A stretch of 29,685 nt of DNA from Flavobacterium psychrophilum (GTDB lineage: Bacteria; Bacteroidota; Bacteroidia; Flavobacteriales; Flavobacteriaceae): NCBI GenBank assembly GCA_945878515.1, contig CAMCTL010000024.1:1-29685 (forward strand), written 5' to 3'. The notes under the pieces are model-generated. The model searched no databases. It saw only the letters and a program-made list of their open reading frames with translations, and was not told the origin of the DNA. Positions within the stretch are counted from its first letter, which is position 1, and the number at the start of each line of letters is the position of its first letter. The position numbers and the translations under genes were made by a program. Positions 6,562 through 14,002 of this stretch are shown piece after piece.

Positions 6562-7560
6562 TTATTTATTGAAAAATAATTCTGGAAATGCGTTTTGCGG
6601 TTTTTGATTCAGAATAATGATTTTAATAAATGATTCTATAAAACCAGTTCCGTATCCAAAAAATTGTTTCCAAACCGCTTTGACAGACAATAAACCCACT
6701 TTAAAACTTTTATTTTTATAGGTTGAAACCAAGAAAATCATCAAAAAATAAACAAAATACAATTGAAGCAAAATATCATAAGTAAATATCAACAAAACTA
6801 CAGCAAAAAATAAACCAAGGATAAAAATCGATGGGAAGAAAAAAGTAAGCTTGTTGTATTGAGGATGCCAACTATTTAGTATTGGTCTGGCTTTGCCAAA
6901 TTTATTGACCTGAACAGTAAATTTTCCCCAATCAATTCTTCGTTTATGATACACAGAAGCTTTTGGAAAAAGTTGAGTTTTGAAACCTAAATTCCACAAA
7001 CGAAAGGATAAATCTGGATCTTCTCCTGGATGAATATTCCCAAAACCATTCGAAGCTTCAAATGCTTTTCGAGACAATCCCATGTTGAAACTTCTAGGTT
7101 GAAACTTATCAATTTTCTCCGAACCACCACGAATTCCGCCAGTTGTAAGAAAAGAAGTCATCGCAAAATTGATGGCTTTTTGAATATCCGAAAAACTAGC
7201 TAAAGCCGCATCTGGTCCGCCAAAACAATCAACATAATTATCTTTGAGTGCCTTAGCAACTTCTGTCAAATAACGTTGCGGAATAATACAATCTGAATCG
7301 AAAATGATAAAATAATCGCCTTTTGCTTTTTTCATTCCGTAATTTCTAGAATCGCCTGGACCAGAATTTTCCTTAAAAGAATAGGATAAATGCAGTTTTC
7401 CAGCGTACTTTCTAACCACATCATCACATCTCAAAGTAGAACCGTCTTCTACAATTACCACTTCAAAATTATCGGTATAATCCTGTTGCGCTAAACTCTC
7501 CAAAAGTTCATCCACTTCATCTGGACGATTGTAAACGGGTATGATTAAAGAAAAAAACAT
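6562..7560 (-). CDS. Family 2 glycosyltransferase with C-terminal membrane segments
   Basis: A 332-residue GT-A fold transferase. The N-terminal motif FSLIIPVYNRPDEVDELLESL is typical of GT2. The nucleotide-sugar site shows VEDGS (Asp39) and the DxD in IFDSDC (Asp88, Asp90), and a GEDPDLSFRLWNLGF segment near residue 200 corresponds to the acceptor/catalytic ED region. Two hydrophobic segments follow at about 238-285 (FFFPSIFILGLFFAVVLLIF and FVYFLMIFLVS), which anchor the enzyme at the inner membrane. It should transfer a sugar to a lipid-linked or envelope glycan, but the substrate is unknown. It is the first gene of a run with coaE. A TATCTTTG element lies 20-27 bases upstream, next to the terminator hairpin at 7601-7633. 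Confidence 0.88.
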   Translation of the reverse strand: MFFSLIIPVYNRPDEVDELLESLAQQDYTDNFEVVIVEDGSTLRCDDVVRKYAGKLHLSYSFKENSGPGDSRNYGMKKAKGDYFIIFDSDCIIPQRYLTEVAKALKDNYVDCFGGPDAALASFSDIQKAINFAMTSFLTTGGIRGGSEKIDKFQPRSFNMGLSRKAFEASNGFGNIHPGEDPDLSFRLWNLGFKTQLFPKASVYHKRRIDWGKFTVQVNKFGKARPILNSWHPQYNKLTFFFPSIFILGLFFAVVLLIFTYDILLQLYFVYFLMIFLVSTYKNKSFKVGLLSVKAVWKQFFGYGTGFIESFIKIIILNQKPQNAFPELFFNK

Positions 7561-7579
7561 GTTTTTGAATAATTTTTAA

Positions 7580-7587
7580 CAAAGATA
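7580..7587 (-). promoter_or_regulatory. Possible -7 element of the glycosyltransferase-coaE promoter
   Basis: TATCTTTG on the minus strand fits the TAnnTTTG -7 box of Flavobacterium, 20-27 bases before the start codon. No TTG occurs at the expected -33 distance; that place is taken by the arm of the terminator hairpin. Weak support. Confidence 0.35.
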
Positions 7588-7600
7588 AACTTTTATCCAT

Positions 7601-7633
7601 AAAAAAACCATCACGAAAATGTGATGGCTTTCT
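7601..7633 (-). terminator. Rho-independent terminator after the fabV-end remnant and TA module
   Basis: On the minus strand GCCATCAC and GTGATGGT pair (with a G-U), extended by A-T pairs, around the loop attttc and followed by seven T. It lies about 20 bases beyond the duplicated fabV stop at 7653. It may be the original fabV terminator, now serving the inserted toxin-antitoxin operon. Confidence 0.65.
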
Positions 7634-7651
7634 AATTTTTGAAAGAAAAAA

Positions 7652-7682
7652 TTTAAACAATACTAGGAATTCCTAGCATTTC
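7652..7682. repeat. Direct repeat copy A: duplicated 3' end of fabV
   Basis: This 31-base sequence matches 8544-8574 at 30 of 31 positions (the only difference is G at 7676 against A at 8568). Read on the minus strand it encodes the last fabV residues EMLGIPSIV and a stop, in frame. It contains the 14-base palindrome CTAGGAATTCCTAG (7663-7676). Beyond it the reading frame runs only about 12 more codons before an in-frame stop, so it is a remnant and not a gene. Together with copy B it brackets the toxin-antitoxin pair with a period of 892 bases. Confidence 0.85.
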
Positions 7683-7751
7683 ATAAATATCTATTAAATT
7701 AATACAAACTAAAATATCAAATTAGATAAAGATTTGATTTAAACAAATTCA

Positions 7752-8135
7752 CTACAAATTCAATGGGTCAACAACTTTCAACCCAGTAATATTTTTAAAA
7801 TCGGAATCACTTGTAATTATGGTAAGATTATGAACTATTGCGGTAGCCGCAATAATTGCATCAGGAGTCTTTATTTTCCTGCTTCGCCGAATACTAATGC
7901 ACTGTGAAACTATTGCTGGAGTTAATGCCAAAACTGTTGCGTCCTGTATAAAATCTTTTACAATTTGCTCCTTAGCTTTGTCAGAACTAATCCACGACAA
8001 AGCTTCAATCTCTGTTATAACCGAAATAATTGGCGTTTGGTCTAAAACGTCCGCCATAAAATTCATTTCTTTTTCAGTATATAATCCACAGAAAAAATTA
8101 GAAATTGCGTTATTGTCTACTAAATATTGTTCCAT
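7752..8135 (-). CDS. PIN-domain ribonuclease toxin (VapC-like)
   Basis: A 127-residue PIN-domain protein, expected to be a Mg-dependent endoribonuclease that blocks translation by cutting RNA when its antitoxin is lost. The acidic catalytic residues are visible: Asp7 (YLVDNNAIS), Glu44 (VITEIEALSW), Asp92 (KTPDAIIAATA) and Asp110/112 (ITSDSDFKNI). The motif order and length match VapC. It overlaps the small upstream gene by 16 bases, the usual antitoxin-toxin arrangement. Nothing is truncated, so it should be active. The exact RNA target cannot be predicted. The pair sits between two copies of the fabV 3' end, which marks it as acquired DNA. Confidence 0.9.
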   Translation of the reverse strand: MEQYLVDNNAISNFFCGLYTEKEMNFMADVLDQTPIISVITEIEALSWISSDKAKEQIVKDFIQDATVLALTPAIVSQCISIRRSRKIKTPDAIIAATAIVHNLTIITSDSDFKNITGLKVVDPLNL

Positions 8136-8362
8136 TCTTTTCTCATTTGTTGGGAATGGTCATTAAAACTTTTTGCATCTTCTTTTGTAAATACATCTCG
8201 ATATTTTTCAGATAACTTTTTTTGCGTAGTTTCTTTTTCAATAACTAAACCTTCTTGTTTTTTAAAAACTATAATTTCTAACTCTTGCCCTAAATAATCG
8301 TCCGGGAACTCTAAAGTCAAATTAAAATTACTTTTTGTTGGCGTTATGAATGTTCGTATCAT
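8120..8362 (-). CDS. Putative antitoxin partner of the PIN toxin
   Basis: An 80-residue protein encoded directly upstream of the toxin and overlapping it by 16 bases. The first half (residues 1-35) looks beta-rich and contains LTLEFPDDYLGQELEIIVFKK, a pattern I associate with bacteroidete antitoxins of PIN toxins. The second half is charged and helical (KKLSEKYRDVFTKEDAKSFNDHSQQMRKEW), suited to wrapping the toxin. I cannot assign it to the RHH, AbrB or Phd families from the sequence. The function rests on position, size and overlap. A good promoter lies just upstream at 8389-8418, which such antitoxins commonly repress. Confidence 0.75.
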   Translation of the reverse strand: MIRTFITPTKSNFNLTLEFPDDYLGQELEIIVFKKQEGLVIEKETTQKKLSEKYRDVFTKEDAKSFNDHSQQMRKEWNNI

Positions 8363-8388
8363 AAGTAATTAAATTGAATATTGAATGT

Positions 8389-8418
8389 CAAAGTTACAAA
8401 AAAAAACAAGCAGCAAAA
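8389..8418 (-). promoter_or_regulatory. Promoter of the toxin-antitoxin operon
   Basis: On the minus strand TTTTG (8414-8418), a spacer of 17 bases and TAACTTTG (8389-8396) fit the Flavobacterium -33/-7 consensus. The predicted transcript starts near 8383, about 20 bases before the antitoxin ATG. Confidence 0.6.
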
Positions 8419-8481
8419 TACTTTTTGACACCTACTGTTGGTATTGACTTTTCAAGAAAATCGCTACTATGGTTTTATAAA

Positions 8482-8512
8482 AAAAATCATCAACTTTTGA
8501 TTGATGATTTTT
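8482..8512. terminator. Rho-independent terminator of fabV
   Basis: A 12-base perfect stem (AAAAATCATCAA / TTGATGATTTTT) with loop cttttga. On the minus strand it is followed by a run of T and lies 32 bases after the fabV stop. The symmetry would also allow termination on the plus strand. Confidence 0.8.
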
Positions 8513-8543
8513 AAAATATCTAAATTTTAAATATTGATAGTAC

Positions 8544-8574
8544 TTTAAACAATACTAGGAATTCCTAACATTTC
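8544..8574. repeat. Direct repeat copy B: 3' end of intact fabV
   Basis: Partner of copy A at 7652-7682, 30 of 31 bases identical. It covers the last nine codons and stop of fabV, with the 12-base palindrome TAGGAATTCCTA at 8556-8567. Similarity falls off quickly upstream of this block. Confidence 0.85.
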
Positions 8575-9735
8575 GTCAGCATCTGCTTTATAATCTACAC
8601 CTTCGAACCCGAAACCAAAAAGGTTAAGAAAATCTTGTTTATAGCCTGGTAAATCTCCTAATTCAGGCAAATTTTCAGTTGTGGCTTGTTGCCACAAAGC
8701 AGCTACTTTTTCTTGAACATCGTCACGCATTTCCCAGTCGTCCACTCTAATTCTTCCTTTTTCATCGGTCGGAATTGGCTCGCCTGTGTACAATCTATCT
8801 TGGTATAAACGTTGGATTTGTTCGATACAACCTTCGTGAATCCCTTCTTCTTTCATTATTTTATACAACAAAGAAATATACAAAGGAATCACAGGAATCG
8901 CTGAACTAGCCTGAGTTACCAATGCTTTATTCACCGATACATAAGCTTGTCCATCAATCGATTTTAAACTATCAGAAATCGAGAAAGCGGAAGATTCAAG
9001 GTGATCTTTGGCACGACCAATAGTTCCTTTTCTGTACACTGCCTCGGTCAATGATGGACCAATATAAGAATAAGCAACTGTTATAACTCCGGGAGCTAGA
9101 AGGTTTTCTGCTTTCAACGCTTCCATCCACATTGCCCAATCTTCTCCGCCCATGACCGCTACGGTGTTGGCAATATCATTATACTGACAAGGAGCAATAC
9201 TAATTTCTGTCACAATTCCTGTATGAAAATCGACGGTTTTATTCGTGTATTTGTCTCCAATGGGCTTCAAAACTGAACGATGCAAAACGCCCGTAACAGG
9301 ATGCAAACGAACTGGTGAAGCCAAACTATAAATGACCAAATCCACCTGACCTAAATCTGCCTTGATCAAGTCTAAAGTTTGTTTTTTAATTTCATTAGAA
9401 AACGCATCTCCGTTGACACTTTTGGCATACAAACCTGCTTTATTTGCTTCATTTTCAAAAGCTGCCGAATTGTACCAACCTGGTGAAGCCGGCTTTCCTT
9501 CTAACGGAGGTTTTTCAAAAAATACACCAATCGTTGCTGCGTCAGAGCCAAAGGCCGCTGTAATTCTCGAAGCCAAACCAAATCCTGTTGATGCTCCAAT
9601 TACTAAAACTTTTTTTGCACCTTCAACTTTACCTTGCGATTTGATGTAATCTATTTGATTATTCACACTTTGTGCACATCCAACTGGGTGCGCGGTTGTG
9701 CAAATAAAGCCTCTCATTCTTGGTTCTATATTCAT
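8545..9735 (-). CDS. fabV: Trans-2-enoyl-ACP/CoA reductase, FabV type
   Basis: A 396-residue NADH-dependent reductase performing the last step of each fatty-acid elongation round. It is a long-chain SDR relative, larger than FabI and, as known for the family, poorly sensitive to triclosan. The start MNIEPRMRGFICTTAHPVGC is diagnostic. The nucleotide loop is GASTGFGLA (residues 47-55). The FabV active-site pair with eight residues between is Tyr234 and Lys243 (YRKGTIGRAK). The C-terminal half carries the family's extra domain and ends EMLGIPSIV. It has its own promoter and terminator. The last 31 bases are duplicated 892 bases downstream, with the toxin-antitoxin pair between, so the extreme 3' end may have been replaced during an integration event. 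Confidence 0.96.
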   Translation of the reverse strand: MNIEPRMRGFICTTAHPVGCAQSVNNQIDYIKSQGKVEGAKKVLVIGASTGFGLASRITAAFGSDAATIGVFFEKPPLEGKPASPGWYNSAAFENEANKAGLYAKSVNGDAFSNEIKKQTLDLIKADLGQVDLVIYSLASPVRLHPVTGVLHRSVLKPIGDKYTNKTVDFHTGIVTEISIAPCQYNDIANTVAVMGGEDWAMWMEALKAENLLAPGVITVAYSYIGPSLTEAVYRKGTIGRAKDHLESSAFSISDSLKSIDGQAYVSVNKALVTQASSAIPVIPLYISLLYKIMKEEGIHEGCIEQIQRLYQDRLYTGEPIPTDEKGRIRVDDWEMRDDVQEKVAALWQQATTENLPELGDLPGYKQDFLNLFGFGFEGVDYKADADEMLGIPSIV

Positions 9736-9786
9736 TCTGGTTTATGGTTTGTTGTTAATTGTTTGTTGTTTTTTTTGAATTGGCGA

Positions 9787-9817
9787 CAAATATAAAGTAT
9801 AATGACTAATTCAGCAA
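9787..9817 (-). promoter_or_regulatory. Promoter of fabV
   Basis: On the minus strand TTG (9815-9817), a 20-base spacer and TATATTTG (9787-9794) fit the Flavobacterium consensus. The -33 box lies in the last codons of recN, and the leader is about 45 bases. It holds a short direct repeat of TTTGTTGTT (seen on the plus strand). Confidence 0.65.
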
Positions 9818-11458
9818 CGCTTTTGCGTGGTTTAATGCGGAATCCGACACAACGGTTCCTGATAACATTTGTGCAATTTCGACCACACGTTCTTCGTTCG
9901 ATAATAATCGCAATTCTGATTGGGTGTCTTCGCCAACTGTTGCCTTAGATACTTTGAAATGTGCGTTTCCTTTTGCCGCAATTTGTGGCAAATGTGTTAT
10001 TGCAAATATTTGCATCGACTGACTCATTTCTTTCATAATTTCGCCCATTCTATTGGCAATTTCTCCAGAAACACCTGTGTCGATTTCATCGAAAATCAAA
10101 GTCGGCAGTTTTGAATACTGCGCTAAAATAGCTTTCACGGCCAGCATAATTCTTGACATTTCTCCGCCCGAAGCTACTTTTTTCAACAAACCAAAATCGG
10201 TTCCTTTATTGGCTGAAAATAAAAACTGAAGTTCGTCTTTCCCGTTTTCAAAATAGTTCGAAGCTAGGCTTAAATCCATTTTAAAACGAACATTGGGCAT
10301 TCCCAAAGTCTCCAAAATTGAAATTAATTGCTGTGATAATACAGGAACTGCTTTTAGTCTTTTCTCGTGAATTTTGTCGGATAAACTGTCTAAAACTGCA
10401 GCTTTTTGCTGAATAGACTCGTTTAAAGAAGCTATTTCGTGTTCCAAATTTCCCAATTCTAAAACAGAATTTTCTAATTTGCTTTGAATTTCTAATAATT
10501 CGTCAACAGATTGGACTTGGTGCTTCTTTTGCAAACTATAAATCAATTGTAACTTCTGACTGATTAATTCCAATTGTTCTGGATCATTGATAAGCTTTTC
10601 AGAACATCTATTTAATTCAACAGAAATATCATCAAATTCAATGGTAAGGCTTGTAACTCTTTCTAACAAAGACAAATATTCAGGCGAAAATGAAGCTATT
10701 TTTTGCAGCGATACCTTGATTTCTTTCAAATTATGTAGCACTCCAATTTGTTCTTCATTGGCAACAGCCAAAGATTTATCTATAGATTCTTTAATGATTT
10801 CGACATTATTCAACTGTTCGAAATCGGCTTCGAGTATTTCTTGCTCGCCAGATTTCAAATGGGCTGCAATCAATTCATCCAATAGAAAAGTATTGTAATC
10901 CTTTTCTTTTTGGGACTCGGTTAGTCTTTTTTGTAATGAGTTTAGCTTCGACTTATCGGATTTATAACTTTTTAAAAGCGTTTGATACTCTAAAATATTT
11001 TCTTGATTAGTTGCAATGGCATCAATAATTTCAAATTGAAATTGCTCTTCTGATAATTCTTGCGTTTGGTGTTGCGAGTGGATATCTATCAAATAAAAAC
11101 TCAATTCCTGCAATTCCTGCAAATTTACTGGACTGTCGTTGATAAAAGCCCTAGATTTCCCCGATGGCAGAATCTCACGACGGATGATGGTTTCGTCTTC
11201 ATAATCCAAATCGTTGGCTTCAAAAAAAGGACGCAAATTGTATTTCGAGATAGCAAAATGTGCTTCGATAACGCATTTTTCTTCTTTATTCTTAAGCGAT
11301 GTTAAATCTGCTCTTTTTCCTAAAACCAATCCTAAAGCACCTAAAATTATGGATTTTCCTGCACCAGTTTCTCCTGTAATGATCGAAAAACCTTTAGAAA
11401 AATCGATAGACAATTTTTCTATTAAAGCATAGTTTTTAATGGATAAGGAGGTTATCAT
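9806..11458 (-). CDS. recN: DNA repair protein RecN
   Basis: A 550-residue SMC-like ATPase acting in the cytoplasm in double-strand-break repair. It begins MITSLSIKNYALIEKLSIDF, the usual RecN start. Walker A is GETGAGKS (29-36), the coiled-coil arms run from about residue 150 to 370, the ABC signature is SGGEMS (430-435), and Walker B is LIFDEID (454-460) followed by TGVSGEIA. Length is normal. It is the last gene of the bamD-rpoZ-coaBC-DUF4835-recN run, 53 bases after the DUF4835 gene. I see no terminator before the fabV promoter, whose -33 box overlaps its end. Confidence 0.96.
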   Translation of the reverse strand: MITSLSIKNYALIEKLSIDFSKGFSIITGETGAGKSIILGALGLVLGKRADLTSLKNKEEKCVIEAHFAISKYNLRPFFEANDLDYEDETIIRREILPSGKSRAFINDSPVNLQELQELSFYLIDIHSQHQTQELSEEQFQFEIIDAIATNQENILEYQTLLKSYKSDKSKLNSLQKRLTESQKEKDYNTFLLDELIAAHLKSGEQEILEADFEQLNNVEIIKESIDKSLAVANEEQIGVLHNLKEIKVSLQKIASFSPEYLSLLERVTSLTIEFDDISVELNRCSEKLINDPEQLELISQKLQLIYSLQKKHQVQSVDELLEIQSKLENSVLELGNLEHEIASLNESIQQKAAVLDSLSDKIHEKRLKAVPVLSQQLISILETLGMPNVRFKMDLSLASNYFENGKDELQFLFSANKGTDFGLLKKVASGGEMSRIMLAVKAILAQYSKLPTLIFDEIDTGVSGEIANRMGEIMKEMSQSMQIFAITHLPQIAAKGNAHFKVSKATVGEDTQSELRLLSNEERVVEIAQMLSGTVVSDSALNHAKALLN

Positions 11459-11511
11459 TTATTTAAAAATTAAAAATATAATCATAAAGTAAACACAAAT
11501 CAAACTGGATA

Positions 11512-12396
11512 TTAAAATTTTATTCCGCCCCATTTGCTAGAATTCAAGGGAGAGGTTTTATTTAGACTTTCGACCAAATCTGCTATTGAGACATTAGGTC
11601 CACCAGAAAATATAGAAACAATTTCGTCAGCTTTTGCATCAAAAAACACTCTAGTTACAAACGCATTGGGCTTTACTGCATTTAGTTTTCCAATATTTAG
11701 CAATGATGATTTAATTTTCTCTTTGGCTGCTTTAATATCTTGAGTCATTAGGTCTAAACCTGAATGATACATCAAAGACGATTCTCGTATATCCTTATAA
11801 ACCGGAGACAATAAATCTTTTGCTAAAAAATACCTACTCGTTAATCCGTCCGAAAGATTCCAACCTTTGTTTCCACTCTGCTGGGCTACATCGGCAATGT
11901 TTTGAGCAATTTCTAAAAATGGACTGCCACCTTGAGACGTGAAAGTATCTGCATCCAATCCTAAAATAACATAGCAATAAAACGAAACTACTGAAACCAA
12001 ATTCGATTCAAACTGATTTGGATTGAATACGAGTTGCTGGTTTTGAGTATAATTAAAATTAAAATCTTTGTCGTTAATGTTTACAATTGGAGTAGAATAA
12101 GAGGAATTATAAACCAATCTAGCAGATTGCACTTGAATTGTAGCAGTGAATTTATCAGAATCATAAGTAGCAATATTGATAAACATCGAACAATTTATCT
12201 TTTCATTTTGTTTGACATCTTGCTCTGTCCATTTGGTTTTATTGACAAATTCGCTCAACGACGTCTCTAGCATTTTAAAAACCTCCTGATTTACGTTTGT
12301 CAATCTATCGGTATTGAGCGAAACGGTGCAATTAAACTCCTGAGAATGAGCAAGTCCAAAAGTAAATATCAAGAAAAAAACAAATATTTTAGTCAT
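11512..12396 (-). CDS. DUF4835 family exported protein
   Basis: From the ATG at 12396 the protein has 294 residues with a clear Sec signal peptide (MTKIFVFFLIFTFGLAHSQ, cleavage expected after AHSQ). The mature start EFNCTVSLNTDRLTNVN and the later YCYVILGLDADTFTSQGG segment are features I recall of DUF4835, a family confined to Bacteroidetes. The frame can be extended upstream to 12474 into coaBC, but that adds 26 residues before an obvious signal peptide and is unlikely. The protein should reside in the periplasm or outer membrane. Its function is unknown. The conserved position between coaBC and recN, downstream of bamD, makes an envelope role a guess. There is no lipobox. Confidence 0.88.
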   Translation of the reverse strand: MTKIFVFFLIFTFGLAHSQEFNCTVSLNTDRLTNVNQEVFKMLETSLSEFVNKTKWTEQDVKQNEKINCSMFINIATYDSDKFTATIQVQSARLVYNSSYSTPIVNINDKDFNFNYTQNQQLVFNPNQFESNLVSVVSFYCYVILGLDADTFTSQGGSPFLEIAQNIADVAQQSGNKGWNLSDGLTSRYFLAKDLLSPVYKDIRESSLMYHSGLDLMTQDIKAAKEKIKSSLLNIGKLNAVKPNAFVTRVFFDAKADEIVSIFSGGPNVSIADLVESLNKTSPLNSSKWGGIKF

Positions 12397-12457
12397 AAAG
12401 CGTTCGTAATTATTGATATGAAAATGGAAAATAAAAAACTTACAATTAAGAATTAGT

Positions 12458-13666
12458 TTATTGAAAATGAGCAATTACTTTATTCATAATATCATTTGCA
12501 ACGGCTTCTTTCGATTTTAATTCCATTGGTTCAACTTTGAAATTCCTATCGATAAAGGTAATTTTATTGGTTGGTTTTCCAAAACCAGCTCCTTCATCTT
12601 GCAAAGAATTTAAAACGATCAAATCTAGGTTTTTTTTCTGAATTTTCGACTTTGCATTTTCAATTTCATTTTCAGTCTCTAAGGCAAAACCAATTAAAAA
12701 TTGATGGGTTTTGATTTCGCCCATTGAAGCCAAAATATCCTTCGTTTTTTCGAGCTCGATTGCAAAGTCATTGGCTTCTTTTTTAATTTTTTGAGAGGCA
12801 ACGGTCTTTGGTTTATAATCTGCTACGGCTGCGGCGGCAATGGCAACATCGACATTTTTAAAATAATGATGGCAAGCATCATACATTTCAAGAGCTGAAA
12901 CAACTGGAACTACTTCTATTAAATGATTTTGAATTTTTAAGTGCGATGGCCCACTAATTAAAATCACCGAAGCTCCAAGATTTGCTGCGCTTTGAGCAAT
13001 ATCGAAACCCATTTTTCCTGTTGAATGATTGCCAATAAAACGCACAGGATCTATTGCTTCATAAGTTGGTCCAGCGGTAACTAGTATTTTTTTTCCTTTG
13101 AGAGGTAATTTTTTTTCTAAGTCGGCTTCTAAAAAGGCAACAATGTTTTCTGGTTCTGCCATTCTGCCTTCGCCAGATAAGCCGCTTGCTAATTCGCCGG
13201 TTTCAGCGGGAATTATAATATTTTGGGACAATTTTAATTTACGAAAACTTTCCAATGTTGAAGGATGAATGTACATATCCAAGTCCATTGCAGGAACAAA
13301 ATATACGGGGCATTTTGCAGATAAATAGGTAGCAATCAAAAGATTATCGCAAACGCCATTAGCCATTTTAGACATGGTATTTGCTGTAGCAGGTGCAATA
13401 ATCATCAAATCTGCCCAAAGACCTAATTCAACGTGGTTATTCCAAAGTTCATTTTCGTCTTCTTGATTATAAAAACTAGAATAAACAGGTTTTTTTGATA
13501 AGGTAGATAAGGTAAGTGGTGTTATAAAATCCTTAGAAGCAGGTGTCATGATCACTTGGACATGTGCACCTGCTTTTATGAAAAGTCGAACTAGTGAAGC
13601 TGTTTTGTATGCTGCAATTCCACCGGAAATACCAAGTAAAACTTTTTTCCCACTTAATACTGACAT
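12458..13666 (-). CDS. coaBC: Bifunctional phosphopantothenoylcysteine synthetase/decarboxylase
   Basis: A 402-residue cytoplasmic enzyme for two CoA-synthesis steps: coupling of 4'-phosphopantothenate with cysteine and FMN-dependent decarboxylation. The N-terminal CoaC half (about 1-185) shows GISGGIAAYK, the active-site His78 (NNHVELGLWADLMIIAPATANT) and the PATANT motif. The place of the usual PxMNxxMW motif reads PAMDLDMY, with Asp128 where proteobacterial enzymes have Asn; I believe this variant is common in Bacteroidetes. The clamp GEGRMAEP is present. The CoaB half (about 190-402) begins KKILVTAGPTYEAIDPVRFIGNHSTGKMG, with AAAVADYKP further on. It lies 10 bases after rpoZ in the bamD operon. 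Together with coaE at 5976-6560, two loci here serve CoA synthesis. Confidence 0.96.
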   Translation of the reverse strand: MSVLSGKKVLLGISGGIAAYKTASLVRLFIKAGAHVQVIMTPASKDFITPLTLSTLSKKPVYSSFYNQEDENELWNNHVELGLWADLMIIAPATANTMSKMANGVCDNLLIATYLSAKCPVYFVPAMDLDMYIHPSTLESFRKLKLSQNIIIPAETGELASGLSGEGRMAEPENIVAFLEADLEKKLPLKGKKILVTAGPTYEAIDPVRFIGNHSTGKMGFDIAQSAANLGASVILISGPSHLKIQNHLIEVVPVVSALEMYDACHHYFKNVDVAIAAAAVADYKPKTVASQKIKKEANDFAIELEKTKDILASMGEIKTHQFLIGFALETENEIENAKSKIQKKNLDLIVLNSLQDEGAGFGKPTNKITFIDRNFKVEPMELKSKEAVANDIMNKVIAHFQ

Positions 13667-13676
13667 TTAAAGCAAT

Positions 13677-13994
13677 TTATTTGTTTCCTTCGCTGTGGTA
13701 AATTTTACCTTCCAACCATTCTTGAACTGCTAAAGCGTGTGGTTTAGGCAATTTTTCGTAAAACTTAGAAACTTCTATTTGTTCTTTGTTTTCAAAAACT
13801 TCTTCAAGACTGTCATTATAAGTAGCAAATTCCTCCAATTTTTCGGTCAACTCTTTTTTGATATCGGAATTGATTTGATTTGCTCTTTTGGCCATAATCG
13901 TTATCGCCTCATAAACATTTCCAGTTGGTTCTTCAATAACATTTTTATTGTAGGTTATAGTGTTTACTGGAGCATTTGTCTTTCTTAAATCCAT
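13677..13994 (-). CDS. rpoZ: RNA polymerase omega subunit, bacteroidete type
   Basis: A 105-residue protein whose position between bamD and coaBC and whose sequence (NVYEAITIMAKRANQINSDIKKELTEKLEEF) match the omega-like subunit of Bacteroidetes, which helps assemble and stabilise RNA polymerase. The core EAITIMAKRANQI corresponds to the E(A/L)-x-x-x-A-x-RA-x-x-I motif of RpoZ. The remainder is acidic and diverged from proteobacterial omega. The gap to bamD is 8 bases and to coaBC 10 bases, so it is cotranscribed with both. The omega-coaBC neighbourhood is also seen in other phyla, which supports the call. Confidence 0.87.
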   Translation of the reverse strand: MDLRKTNAPVNTITYNKNVIEEPTGNVYEAITIMAKRANQINSDIKKELTEKLEEFATYNDSLEEVFENKEQIEVSKFYEKLPKPHALAVQEWLEGKIYHSEGNK

Positions 13995-14002
13995 TACTTT
14001 AT

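Noticed and set aside
10587..10898. 103-codon plus-strand open frame within recN
   Set aside because: Antisense to the coiled-coil region of an intact recN, with no domain, signal or start context of its own.
12394..12474. Longer N-terminus of the DUF4835 protein overlapping coaBC
   Set aside because: A clear Sec signal peptide begins at the ATG at 12396. The extension would bury it behind 26 unlikely residues.
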